A stretch of DNA of 20,088 bases from Chara braunii (taxonomy: Eukaryota > Streptophyta > Charophyceae > Charales > Characeae): assembly GCA_003427395.1 (NCBI GenBank), contig BFEA01000011.1:3019149-3039236 (forward strand), given 5' to 3'. Positions within the stretch are counted from its first letter, which is position 1, and every line of letters begins with the position of its first letter. Shown here in pieces: positions 1 to 8,290 of the stretch. The translations under genes were made by a program, and so were the position numbers. A model generated the notes under the pieces. It was not told the DNA's origin and ran no database searches. It saw nothing but the letters and a program-made list of their open reading frames with translations.

Positions 1-251
1 TCACTGCTTAGAATGCAGCTTCTGCTGCAGCGGATGTTGAGGGTTACTGCAAAGTGTTGGGCTGGTTGACTACAGACGGTTGCACTGTTGAAGACTGCGG
101 CCGGCTTCGGGACTATACGGCTGCTGCATCACGTGGAGGAACGGGCCATGTGGCCAGGCTGCCCTTGCGGTATGGAGGGAAGTGATGAGGGGGATGTGGC
201 CAGAGTTGCGAAGGGGGGTTATTGCTGCGAGTTGAGGAGTCGACCGGAGGG
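1..251 (+). repeat. Left terminal direct repeat (probable inner part of the 5' LTR)
   Basis: This block matches 19838-20088 base for base at a constant offset of 19837, with 6 substitutions (positions 3, 8, 29, 34, 62, 156) and no indels. Four of the six differences fall in the first 34 bases. Four are transitions. Both copies run off the window, so the true LTR is longer than 251 bp. A short inverted repeat GCAGC-TTCT-GCTGC sits at 16-29. The coding content between the copies is retrotransposon-like, which supports an LTR reading. A tandem or circularly permuted 19.8-kb unit would give the same picture. No gene is seen here. Confidence 0.75.
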
Positions 252-823
252 TTGAGTCCGATAGTATGACTCCGTTTTGACCAAGCTGTCACACTTGGCT
301 GCCATTGTGGGGCCCTCAGGCGATACAAGATTTGAAGGCCCTCTCTCGCGAGTCTGAGTGCACCATTCTTGTATCCGAGAGTTTCAAAACTATCAACCCC
401 TGCCCTCCTTACTCTAAGTCTAGTCTATTGGTGCCGAGAGGAAGGCAGCAGTTGGGATTGCAACCCGTAATCCGCGCCAAGGCCTCTGTGGGAGGTTCGC
501 CCCACCGATTGCGGGAGCTCTGCCGGAGCCTAGGCGAGGCTCTAGAGGCAGGGAATTGAAAGGTAATCATTGTTTCCCCTTTGTATACCCTGATATAACC
601 CCTACTTGTACGTCTTGCTATGGTTGACTGAGTATACTTTATGCACCCCTATTTTGGCTTTGGGTTGAGCAGGACACAACTAAGATTAAGTACAAGAATG
701 TGTGCGCAATCTCAGTTTCAATTTTTATTGATTGTCTGAAGGCAGATTGTGAACACAAGGGGTTGCATTTGGGGGAAGGGTGGGTGAAAGGTGGTTTTGC
801 CTAAGCGTGAATGGGTCCTATGG
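252..823. other. Rest of 5' LTR and/or start of leader, no gene
   Basis: The right-hand counterpart of this stretch lies outside the window, so the LTR 3' boundary cannot be placed by comparison. One weak primer-binding-site candidate begins with TGG at 429-441 (TGGTGCCGAGAGG), but the base before it does not give the usual CA end and the tRNA match is unproven. Short open frames here have no recognisable domain. The 600-823 part is plain T/G-rich sequence. Confidence 0.4.
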
Positions 824-1651
824 GGTCAGACCAGTTCCATAAGATTGGACGGCCTGACCGATATGGTTTATTTTTGAATTGCATGGAGAGTCAGACCAGT
901 TCGATAAGATTGGACGATCTGATTACTCTAAATTGTGAGGGTTTGACTGTGGCTGACTTTTCAGGGGTCAAACCTGTACCATAAGATTGGAGGGTTTGGT
1001 TGCCATGTTTCATTGGCGTTTGTTCTGTTTTTTTTGTTTCTGATCAAGGAGGTTTGAGCAAGTCCATAAGATTGGACGGCTCAGCCCCCCCTCTTGTTTT
1101 ATTCTGAGGGGATAATCCTTGCCGAGGGCAGGACATGTCCATAAGATTGGACAACCTTGGACTCATGCTGTACACAGTTAGGTCAGAGAGAAACGAGCGT
1201 GACAGAGGACCAGACCAGTTCCATAAGATTGGACGGTCTGGCCCAACGCCTCGCACATGCTGGAACCCAAAGGGTTAAATTTTGGCTATATTTTATACTA
1301 TCCTATGTATGAACAGGCTAGCCAGGCATGGGTTCCATAAGATTGGACGGCCTGGCTATAGCTTATTATAAAATGAAGAGAGTATAATTAAGAGTATAAT
1401 TGAAAGTAACCCTAGGCAGGTCGGGCCCTGTTCTAAGATGAACGGCTCGGTCTTATGCCCATCTTTTGAACACCAAGCTCAAAGAGGTATATATAAGTTG
1501 GATATTAAACAGTTCTGGGTGACTAAGCCTTGTTCTAAGACGAACGGCCTAGTCGTATGCCCAAAAAGAAAAGAGAACTAGTTGTGCAACCTGTTCGTGT
1601 ATACTCAATGACTGAGTCAGGCAAGTTCCATAAGATTGGACGACTTGACTT
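824..1651 (+). repeat. Array of ten stem-loops with constant TAAGAT loop and covarying stems
   Basis: Ten units lie at about 824-859, 889-924, 966-1001, 1051-1087, 1122-1160, 1207-1244, 1319-1358, 1419-1452, 1521-1554 and 1614-1651, spaced 65-112 bp. Each has an outer arm of about 7-9 nt, an inner 4-nt arm, the loop TAAGAT (TAAGAC in the ninth), the inner partner, usually one C, and the outer partner. Units 1-7 and 10 keep TCCA/TGGA or a one-base variant as the inner stem. Units 8 and 9 instead have GTTC/GAAC. Outer stems change in sequence but keep pairing: TAGCCAGGC with GCCTGGCTA in unit 7, GGTCAAACC with GGTTTGGTT in unit 3. The last three units share a TATGCCC tail. On the plus strand I count about 10 G-U pairs against about 5 A-C mismatches, a weak hint that plus-strand RNA is the folded form. 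Confidence 0.85.
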
Positions 1652-1843
1652 TATGCCCTATGTAAGCTGGGTATAAGGGGATAAAGCATTGAGAAGTTAC
1701 AAACTATTGTTTGCAAAGATTGATTTGGGGTGGCGAGAGTACTTACCTTTGTGGTTTGGCCTGCATGAGGCTGAGTGAGGCTACTACTTGGTTTGAGTGT
1801 CAGGTTGACAGGTGCTAGAGACTCGCCTCGTGCTAGAGCGATA
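1652..1843. other. Short spacer between the two leader arrays
   Basis: A spacer with no gene. GTGCTAGAG occurs twice in 1812-1840. Nothing else stands out. Confidence 0.4.
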
Positions 1844-2246
1844 GGAGTTAGGTCAATTCTTGCATTTTCTGAGCTAAGTTTTTTACTTAGATCAATTCTT
1901 GCATTTTCTGGGATCTTTTGTTATACTTTGCTTTGTATAAAGTTTGGTAAGCCACTTTCTCTACGGGAAGCGCTGCCAAAATTTCTACAAATCCGGGGAG
2001 TTAGTCAATTCTTGACTTTTCAAGGTTCAACCCGTCTAAAGTTTATGTATGGCTTAGTAAAAATTTGGAAAGTCTCCTTTTCTAAAGGGAGTGCTGCCCA
2101 AATTTTTGCTAATTCAGGGAGTTAGACAAAATTGGACTTTGGAAAGTCAAAAACTATTTCTGTTCTCATATTCGGGCTGATATAAATTCTGAAAAGACAC
2201 TTTTCCTACGGGAAGCGCTGCCAAAATTTTCTTGATTTAGAGGAGT
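1844..2246 (+). repeat. Second leader array of about 122-bp diverged units
   Basis: The motif CTACGGGAAGCGCTGCC recurs at 1961 and 2206, with a diverged copy at 2082 (CTAAAGGGAGTGCTGCC), giving periods of 121 and 124 bp. Each is followed by an A/T-rich run and then a GGAGTTAG-type element. A companion motif, TCAATTCTTG followed by TTTTC, occurs at about 1853, 1892 and 2005. A C/T-rich run before each core can pair with the GGGA(A/G)G after it, with loop TAC in two copies, so these units may also fold. The 116-codon open frame crossing this array shows no domain and reads through the repeats, so I do not call a gene. Confidence 0.6.
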
Positions 2247-2311
2247 TAGATTATATTCTGACAGATGACGATTCTGGCTATCCACCCTGAAGAGGGAAGA
2301 TCCTGCCGTTA

Positions 2312-2347
2312 GTCTACCTTTGCTTGGGCACTGCCTTAGGGGTAGAC
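2312..2347 (+). repeat. Inverted repeat, 7-bp stem
   Basis: GTCTACC at 2312-2318 pairs with GGTAGAC at 2341-2347 across a 22-nt loop. CTTGGGCA in the loop has a near relative at about 2421. No function is evident. Confidence 0.45.
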
Positions 2348-2493
2348 TTTGATTTAGTTGGTAGGTAACTTGGGTGAGAATGTGCTATGGAGGGTCATCC
2401 CCCGTATGCTGATGATTTAGCTTGGGCATTGACCTGTCTTATGGTACATGCCTTTCTTGGACATTCGATTCAGGACTTGGGCTAGTTCAGCTT

Positions 2494-2532
2494 GATCCTG
2501 CAAGGATCATCATCTGTTATCACTGATAACAG
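2494..2532 (+). repeat. Pair of adjacent perfect hairpins
   Basis: GATCCT-GCA-AGGATC (2494-2508, 6-bp stem, 3-nt loop) is followed after 5 nt by CTGTTATC-ACT-GATAACAG (2514-2532, 8-bp stem, 3-nt loop). Two perfect tight hairpins side by side are unlikely by chance and continue the structured character of the leader. There is no T-run, and nothing marks a terminator. Confidence 0.6.
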
Positions 2533-2547
2533 GTCGGTTGCTGATTT

Positions 2548-3185
2548 GTCGGCTCAAGACTCAATTCTTACTCGCTCCCCATACTTAACCTAAAAGGCTT
2601 TAGCCCTGGTGATCTTTTTGTTTGTTAAGGGTTTCACCCGGACTTTTATTGAATGACCATTAAACAAAGGTACTGAGTATTTAATTGAGGTTGGTTGGCT
2701 GGAGGTTGGGGTTTGCATGGCTAAAGCGAGGGGTATGAGTATAGGAACTGGTTGAAGTTGACTCCGCGTAGTGGGTGGACTCTTGTCTGACTTTTGATGT
2801 GATTGCAGGTATGTTCAAAGACTTGGGGTTTTGGTTGGGCTGCCCTGCGGTCGCATATATATGTATGGCTAGGAGGAGACCCACTATGACTGTGAGAAGT
2901 GATCGTCACATAATTATCCCCCTTGTGCATATATATATATATGTGTCAGTGCATGTGTACCTACGTGTGGAGCTAGCGTGGCCTGAAGTGCCCGCGTATT
3001 AAGGGTCAGTCGAAGGTTGGGGTGAATAGAAAGAGGGGGGGATATCCCTCGCGAATTTTTGTTTCTTTTCCTTGTTGCGATTCATCTTCGTGGAATGATA
3101 AAGTTCCGGGCGGAAGGGTCAGCGTGTTGTTGGTGATGCGCCAGACAACTCACTACCGCTCCAAACTCCCTCCTGCCCTAGGGGT
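2548..3185. other. Leader sequence without a gene; small AT microsatellite
   Basis: This stretch contains an alternating (AT)7 tract at 2929-2942. Short open frames on both strands have no recognisable domain and are probably chance. Base composition changes near 3020: upstream is A/T-richer, downstream is CpG-rich. Confidence 0.4.
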
Positions 3186-3230
3186 CGTCTTGCCCCGCAC
3201 CCGTTGGGACACCTCAGGGTGCGGAAGACG
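3186..3230 (+). repeat. Two-part hairpin, 14 bp of perfect pairing
   Basis: CGTCTT (3186-3191) pairs with AAGACG (3225-3230), and CCGCACCC (3195-3202) pairs with GGGTGCGG (3217-3224). A 3-nt bulge on the left arm separates the two helices and the terminal loop is 14 nt. Just after it, GGCC-CTCA-GGCC (3235-3246) forms a small extra hairpin. Confidence 0.65.
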
Positions 3231-3346
3231 AAAAGGCCCTCAGGCCGGTTTTGCGCGCGCTATAGGGTTATCCTCATTGGCTCGCGCTTTAACCTACGCC
3301 TGAACGTCGAAAGGTGACCCCTTGGCTCAGAGTAGGCCGTTTGGGT

Positions 3347-3502
3347 GTGGGCACTACATAATGCGCCGTCATCGCGGTTACTCGCGTAGAGCTGCATAGC
3401 GAGATAGTATGTGTAAGTCCAGCGCCCTCGCGATCTTATACAAAGTTCGCTCGCAGCACTCGTCGCATCCCACACTAAAAGAGTTATGGGTCAGGCGGCG
3501 AG
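3347..3502 (+). repeat. Leader duplication, copy 1
   Basis: This aligns with 3985-4144, about 640 bp downstream. Shared landmarks in order are GGGCAC-ACATA, CGCCGTCAT, CTCGCGTA, GCAT-GCGAG, ATG-GT-AG, CGCG-TTATA, AAGT and, near the end, AGTTATGGGT. Many point differences and a few small indels show an old duplication. CTCGC and GCGAG inside each copy can pair. Confidence 0.6.
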
Positions 3503-3770
3503 ATCACGAGCGCGACACGGCCAGTAGACTTGGGGGTCTTGGTAGCGTAAAGCGGCACGTGGGCGGAGGACTTAGCCCCAGTCAGCCTATGGGAGTCCGT
3601 GTACGACCCTCATTATCCAGGACGCCGGGTAGCCTATGGGTAGGATACCGGATCTCCTCCACGCGTGCGTCGTTCGGGCTTATCCACCCTCTTTCATTTT
3701 AGAAGGCCATCAACAAATGGGGGTTGGAGTGAGTCTCCCTTTTGTGTTTTCATGGTTGGACGTTATAGTC
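3503..3770. other. CpG-rich leader spacer
   Basis: No gene is seen. CCTATGGG occurs twice, near 3586 and 3632. Open frames crossing the block lack domains and are not supported. Confidence 0.35.
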
Positions 3771-3979
3771 CGTGGCGGCCGTCAAAGTCAAACCCCTTAA
3801 TGTTCGACCGCCACGACAGCTTAAAGCTGTCTACTCAACCCCTCTGCACAGGGTGCAGAAGAGGGTGTGGTCTCCAACCGCGCACGGCGGTTGTCTAGCG
3901 TCGAGAGATTAACCCTCAAGGCGTGTGTCAGCCGACACTTGAGTGTCGAATGCGACCCTCGAAATTAACGAGGGTCGCA
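3771..3979 (+). repeat. Cluster of six consecutive hairpins
   Basis: In order: CGTGGCGG/CCGCCACG (3771-3778 with 3808-3815); GACAGCT-TAA-AGCTGTC (3815-3831); CTGCAC-AGG-GTGCAG (3844-3858); CAACCGC-GCACG-GCGGTTG (3875-3893); CGACAC-TTGA-GTGTCG (3933-3948); and an 11-bp perfect stem TGCGACCCTCG/CGAGGGTCGCA (3951-3961 with 3969-3979, 7-nt loop). All six stems are perfect. Hairpins A and B share one base at 3815. Loop sequences differ, unlike the 824-1651 array. Such density over 209 nt suggests a compact structured RNA in the element's leader. No known RNA family is recognised. Confidence 0.7.
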
Positions 3980-3984
3980 CGATT

Positions 3985-4144
3985 ATGGGCACGACATAGT
4001 ACGCCGTCATTGCGACTGCTCGCGTACGTTTGCATTGCGAGTCGATATGAGTTAGCTCTGCGTCCGCGCGGTTTTATATTAAGTCTCGCGCGCGACGCCT
4101 ATCCGATTTCCGGATTGGAAAGTTATGGGTTGGCTACCGAGGGG
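3985..4144 (+). repeat. Leader duplication, copy 2
   Basis: This is the partner of 3347-3502. The copy follows directly on the 11-bp hairpin at 3951-3979, which has no obvious counterpart ahead of copy 1. Confidence 0.6.
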
Positions 4145-4149
4145 CTAGG

Positions 4150-4250
4150 AGCGTTGTCGCGTTGTTTGTGTTGTGTCGTTTGTGCAACGTGTGCGTGCGC
4201 GTATGTTTTGTTTTATGTGTTCGTAGAGTGGTGTGCGCGTGGTGTGTGGG
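4150..4250 (+). repeat. G/T-rich low-complexity tract
   Basis: The plus strand is dominated by GTGT, GCGC and TTGT steps with almost no A. Alternating purine-pyrimidine DNA of this kind can adopt unusual helices. It opens several frames on both strands that I treat as artefacts of composition. A pair GTCCCA (4255-4260) / TGGGAC (4284-4289) and the palindrome CCCACGCGTGGG (4311-4322) follow it. Confidence 0.5.
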
Positions 4251-4349
4251 ATGCGTCCCAGTCGACCGACGTCGAGCCACGCTTGGGACTTCAGCCCCCC
4301 AAGATGTGGGCCCACGCGTGGGTCCGATAGGCATATTACCACGCGTACC

Positions 4350-4408
4350 CCCTATGCTACAGCGAACGAGAAATGCCCTCGGCCCGTCCCTATGCTACAG
4401 CGAACGAG
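4350..4408 (+). repeat. Short direct repeat, two 21-bp copies
   Basis: CCCTATGCTACAGCGAACGAG occurs identically at 4350-4370 and 4388-4408, with a 17-nt spacer. The repeat is exact, which suggests a recent local duplication or slippage event. Confidence 0.8.
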
Positions 4409-4449
4409 TAGTTTTTGTACTGTGGACTAGTAGCTCAGCGGGGATACGC

Positions 4450-4533
4450 CCACCGAAGGGAGGTGACAGCTCCCGTAAGGTGGAGGTAAGTTGTGCCTCG
4501 CGTAGGCCCTATCCTGTCGTAGGGGCTCGCGAG
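4450..4533 (+). repeat. Two nested hairpins at the end of the structured leader
   Basis: First: CCACC (4450-4454) pairs with GGTGG (4479-4483) outside GGGAG (4458-4462) and CTCCC (4470-4474), with small asymmetric internal loops. Second: CTCGCG (4497-4502) pairs with CGCGAG (4528-4533) outside CCCTA (4507-4511) and TAGGG (4520-4524), with an 8-nt loop. Both have the same helix-internal loop-helix plan. I checked the first for a tRNA because of a nearby GCTCAG, but it lacks the D-stem partner and T-arm. Confidence 0.6.
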
Positions 4534-5086
4534 AGGTATGGCTGGCGCACTCGGCCGGAGCGGCCTAAGGAAGCTCCATTTGTGTGTTCACAACGAGGTT
4601 GGTCCAATTCCTGCGTGACGCGGTCGAGAGGGTCCCGCGCTGCCACGTGCGGTGCCGGACCGATTGCGCTCGACAGGTGGCGCCGTTGCGGGGGATGACG
4701 GAAGCCTACCGTTGTCCCTGGTGGAACGATATCCGGGTACGAGAATGAGAGAGAACTAGGCACGTGAGCAAATAAGAAAAGAAGTATGAGATGGATCGTA
4801 TAGTAGTCTATATGGCTGTGTGGGTGTGAATGTTGATCTGATTGGTGGTTTGGCTGATGGCATGAACGAGGTGAGTATGTGAGTGAATTATGTGATGAGA
4901 ATGGGTCTTACTTAGGTGAACCCAAGGGAGGTAGGAAGCAGAGAGAGAGATGTCTGCCAGGTCCAGAGCGTCGAGTGCTTAGGTGGTCGGTCCGATAGGA
5001 TCGTGAAGGAATGGACTGCTGAGTGGAACCTTTCGTCCTATCGCTTCTTATAACAGGGGGATTGAAGCCGAAGGCAGTTAATCAAA
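4534..5086 (+). other. Proximal gag leader, largely unstructured
   Basis: This A/G-rich stretch between the hairpin region and the gag start has no convincing gene or repeat. It contains a good splice-donor match (see 4868-4876). Confidence 0.4.
4868..4876 (+). promoter_or_regulatory. Candidate splice donor in the leader
   Basis: GAG|GTGAGT matches the eukaryotic donor consensus MAG|GTRAGT at essentially every position. It lies upstream of the gag start. Joined to the acceptor at 11800 it would remove gag and pol and put ORF3 first on the message, as in retroviral env mRNA. This is inference from sequence only. Other GT-rich donor-like sites exist nearby. Confidence 0.35.
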
Positions 5087-6631
5087 ATGCCTGAGGAGAT
5101 GGCGGACGGTGGGAGAAAGCTTGTAACGCTCAACGACCTCATTGATGTCCTGGATAAGCGTGATAGAGCGCCGAGCAATGTCCCGAAGGTTGATACCTTC
5201 CACTTCAAGGGAGAACGGGTATCCGACTGGCTGGACCTGACGGAGCAAACACTCGTGGGGCTGTTGGACGAGGTCAAGCTCCAACGAGTTCTAAGATATG
5301 TCCTTCATAGCCACCATCAGGAAGTGGGCAAGGTCATGGATGCCGCCAATGGTAGTTGGGCGAGGTTTAGGGACATGATGCAGAGAAAGTACAGGTTGGG
5401 GGATGGTTTGTTAACCATGGCGGATTTGGAGGCCATGAACAAGGATGACTTCTCCACGATTGGGGCGTTTGTGCACGAGTTTAAAAGGAAGGCGCAGAAG
5501 GTGCACGAGATCTCCGAAGAAACGCAGTGTGCCATATTTTTGGGTCTGCTTATTGGCTTGGAGGCCTCGGAGCTGACGGGTCACGGAGGGGGAAATGAGA
5601 AACTCACCTGGGCCACTATCGACAAAGGGGTGGAAGAGGGGAGCCTAGACCAAGTGGAGCAGCACCAGGTGCGGCTGCAAAGGCGCAAGAGAAAGGAAAG
5701 GGACGCCACCGCGTCCGGGACCCTAGGGGTGAAGAGGATCGTTACGGACGTATTGGCAGCGCTGGGGTATGATAATGAGGCGAAAGTGCAAAAGAGGGGA
5801 GTGACCGTGGCCCAAGGCCGGGCGTCGGGGGCAGCGGAAGAGGAGGCTAGGTGCGAGGACTATGGCGGAAAAGATACGGGCTCCTAGATCCTAACCAAGG
5901 CCCAAAGGAAGCAGCGAAATTTACAAGTCGTGGGTCAAGGATCCGGAAAAGGGCAGGTCCCGCAAGCGATTGCTGCGCCGCCACCTGCTGCCACGACAAC
6001 GTCAGCGACGGTCGGGCCGTCATGTATGGGGCCGTTGCCGGCTTGTGGGTACTGGGTGCCGCATTGTCAGCCTGCATCCTGGCCTAGTTGTAATCACTGC
6101 ACCTCATGCGGGGGTAGTCAAACTCACGCTGGGCAAATGCTCCCTTATGCGGGCCTAGCGGCAAGTATGGGGCCCCCGAGCTACCCTGCCGTTCAGGGTC
6201 AGTTTGTGGCCCAACCACCTCCCTCCCAACAGGCCTCGCAGGCTAGCGTGGCCGGTGGAGGAACCCAAGGACAAGGCGGACAAGGCAATGGAGGCCGAGC
6301 TCAAGGGGGTCGAGGAGGTGGCGGTCGGGGCCGATGAGGAAATGGTGGGGGTCGCAGAGGTGGTTGGGATGGTCAAAGGGGCGAGGACCAAGGTGGCCGA
6401 GGCGGCCAGGGAGGGGGCCAAGGGCTTGGGAGGCCCCACTTTGATTGGCGAAATGCCACCTGCTGGCATTGTGGCGATGTAGGCCACACGGTGCGGTTCT
6501 GCGAGCGGCGGCGGGAGGATGAATTGTCAGGGTTAATCTCCTCTTGTATGGACGGGGACATATATGATAAGTGGGGTGAGCATATTGACCCCAGGACCCC
6601 AGGAGGAATCAGGCAAGAGGCTCTCCGATGA
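5087..6631 (+). pseudogene. gag: gag: Ty3/gypsy-type Gag with RGG box and CCHC knuckle, interrupted
   Basis: Structural protein that would form the virus-like particle and bind genomic RNA. The ATG at 5087 has A at -3 and is followed by an open frame of 266 codons. Residues about 38-150 look like a retrotransposon Gag core (F-x-G-x-x-V-x-D-W-L followed by helical segments). Residues 198-208 are K/R-rich. After a TAG at 5885 the same frame continues through a Q/P-rich and then G/R-rich (RGG-like) stretch, broken by TGA at 6335, to a perfect CCHC knuckle at 6461-6502 and a TGA at 6629. Total 514 codons. All parts stay in one frame, so the ORF was continuous and decayed by point mutations. The 5885 and 6335 stops fit C-to-T changes at CAG and CGA codons. 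The 6629 TGA could be the genuine Gag terminator, since pol continues in the same frame. Confidence 0.8.
6461..6502 (+). other. Gag zinc knuckle (CCHC)
   Basis: The 14 codons read C-x2-C-x4-H-x4-C (CWHCGDVGHTVRFC), the exact spacing of the retroviral and retrotransposon nucleocapsid zinc knuckle that binds genomic RNA. It lies in the gag frame, between the in-frame TGA codons at 6335 and 6629. Confidence 0.9.
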
Positions 6632-8290
6632 GCAGCAGCGGGACCCACAGCACCCCCGACAATGTTTAGGATGTGGCAGGAGAAGGAAGAGCCGACCGTA
6701 AGAGTCGAGGAGATTGTAGGAGATAGTGAGGAGGTCACTCAGCGACTAAAGGCGGGGACTAGAAGGGAGGAGCCAATAGTCATCAAATCGGATGACGAGG
6801 GGCAGGAAGACGAAGCAGAGCCGACCATAGTCCTCCTTAGGAGGATGGAAGATCTGTTGGAAAAGGTGGGAAGGTACCAGCGGAAGCTGCAGGCCCTGTG
6901 TGAAGAAGCTCGAGAGTGGGAGGCCAATCTGCCTGAAGTCTTCCTCTACGACTCCGGACCTGAGCCTTCGCCAGGGCAACAGGGGTACCCAAGAGTGGCG
7001 ATTGAAGGGACGGGCCCTAGGTCAGGTATGGCCTATAGACCCCGCACGTCGCATGGGAGGGTGCCGCAGGCGGCTCGGACTAGGAGCCAAAACAAGGTCG
7101 GGCCTAGCCAAGAGCCCATTCAGGCACCCCCTCGAAAGGAGCCCGAGCCAGGACGTAGGAAGGAGGTGGTGGAAGTTCCGGAGGAAGAAGAAGAGGATGA
7201 GAGGCTCCGACAAGAGGAGGATCAACGAGCGGAGCTGAGGGCCAAAAAGAGAGGAGCCCGGGAGGAGGCCGAACCAAGTCTGCCTGACAGCGTGCCCAAG
7301 AGGAAGAAGTATACGGTCCGGATGGAGGAAGGCTTTGATATGGAGCGGATGGTGGACAAGCTCCTGGAAGGCCACAATGACCTGATGAACCTGAAGGACA
7401 TCCTGGCGTCGGCACCAAGGCTCCGTGGGGAGTTGAAAGGGCGCCTCTCACGAAGATTGGTGCCAAATGTCCATCTGAGTATGGTCCTGCCCAGGGAGGT
7501 GGAGTGGACTGAGGCAGGGACAAGGATGGATTGGAAATGTGTGGCATGCGGGCAGGTGGATTTGGTGATAAAGAACCAGAAGTGCACTGGGATGGTGGAC
7601 ACGGGCGCAGAAATGAATATCACCACGGAGAAGGAGGCGGTGATGATAGGCATGGAGATTGACCGCTCGGACCATGGCATGCTGCACGGCGCCAACTGCA
7701 AGGCCGTTTTTTGCGGCACAGGGTCTAATGTGATTATAGAAATTGGGAAGGTGAGAGTCAGNACGTGCTTCTTTGTCATGCCCGANGTCGATCATCCCAT
7801 CCTTNTGGGAAGGTCGTTCCTGTGTCGAACGGAGATGTTGATTTTTAATAAGCACGATGGGACAATGATCNTGCTCCTATGCGACCNAGCGTGCGGGAAC
7901 TACGAAGTTGTCACCTGCCGAAACACGGGGCCGGGGAGNGGGAGGAATAGGCCTCATCTCGGCTCATTCATCTTCGAGGAATCGGAGAACGAGCGAAAAC
8001 GGCTTTGGGAAGCGCCTGAGGGGGAGGATAAGGCTGAGGTGCTGACACTGAGCCTCACAGATGTGAATAAGGCCATGGAGGTGGTGTCAACTCATGACAT
8101 GGCGGATCCGGAGGCCATTAAGGCATTGAGGGAGCAAGTTTTGGAGAACCCTCAAGTGGGAGAGGTGGAGTTGGTGTATCGGCTTCCGGGAGGGGGAGGA
8201 GGCCCTGCAATGGTGCAGGCCCGAANGACAAGTCAGGCTTTTGTAGGGGAGGGCTTAAGCAGGGCTCCCGAAGGCGGTACAAGACCGTAG
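6632..8290 (+). pseudogene. pol: pol N-terminal part: charged linker and aspartic protease
   Basis: This continues the gag frame after the TGA at 6629. The first ATG is at 6662. About 280 residues of highly charged, E/K/R/P-rich linker come first, with a predicted coiled-coil patch and an all-acidic run near 7180. A conserved-looking helical block (7308-7480) precedes the protease. The protease active site DTGA is at 7598-7609, and the family's I-L-x-G-R-S-F-L strand is at about 7798-7821, with one N in between. The enzyme would cleave the polyprotein. Frame 2 ends at TAG 8288, but the reverse transcriptase is in frame 1, open from 8122. The real reading therefore shifts by -1 between 8122 and 8287, most plausibly in the G-run 8188-8202. 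N bases mask single residues. Confidence 0.75.
7580..7860 (+). other. Retropepsin-type aspartic protease domain
   Basis: A cysteine-containing strand leads into the catalytic D-T-G-A (7598-7609). About 65 residues later comes a hydrophobic-Gly strand ending P-I-L-x-G-R-S-F-L. The order and spacing fit Ty3/gypsy proteases, which act as dimers with one DTG per chain. Confidence 0.8.

Noticed and set aside
429-441. Primer binding site TGGTGCCGAGAGG
   Set aside because: Only the TGG start and location fit. The preceding bases do not end in CA, and I could not match it to a specific tRNA 3' end. Kept only as a weak candidate in the LTR discussion.
824-1651. CRISPR array reading of the repeated TCCATAAGATTGGA motif
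   Set aside because: Spacing is irregular (65-112 bp), repeat arms vary, no cas genes are present, and the context is a eukaryotic retroelement.
2929-2942. (AT)7 tract as a TATA promoter
   Set aside because: It is a simple microsatellite within the leader with no gene immediately downstream and no supporting initiator context.
4420-4490. A tRNA-like stretch (AGCTCAG near 4430)
   Set aside because: There is no matching D-stem partner, anticodon arm or T-arm. The region is better explained by the nested hairpins at 4450-4533.
4162-4698. A 178-codon plus-strand open frame over the G/T-rich tract
   Set aside because: It begins in low-complexity GT sequence, crosses short direct repeats and perfect hairpins, and shows no domain. 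It is probably open by composition only.
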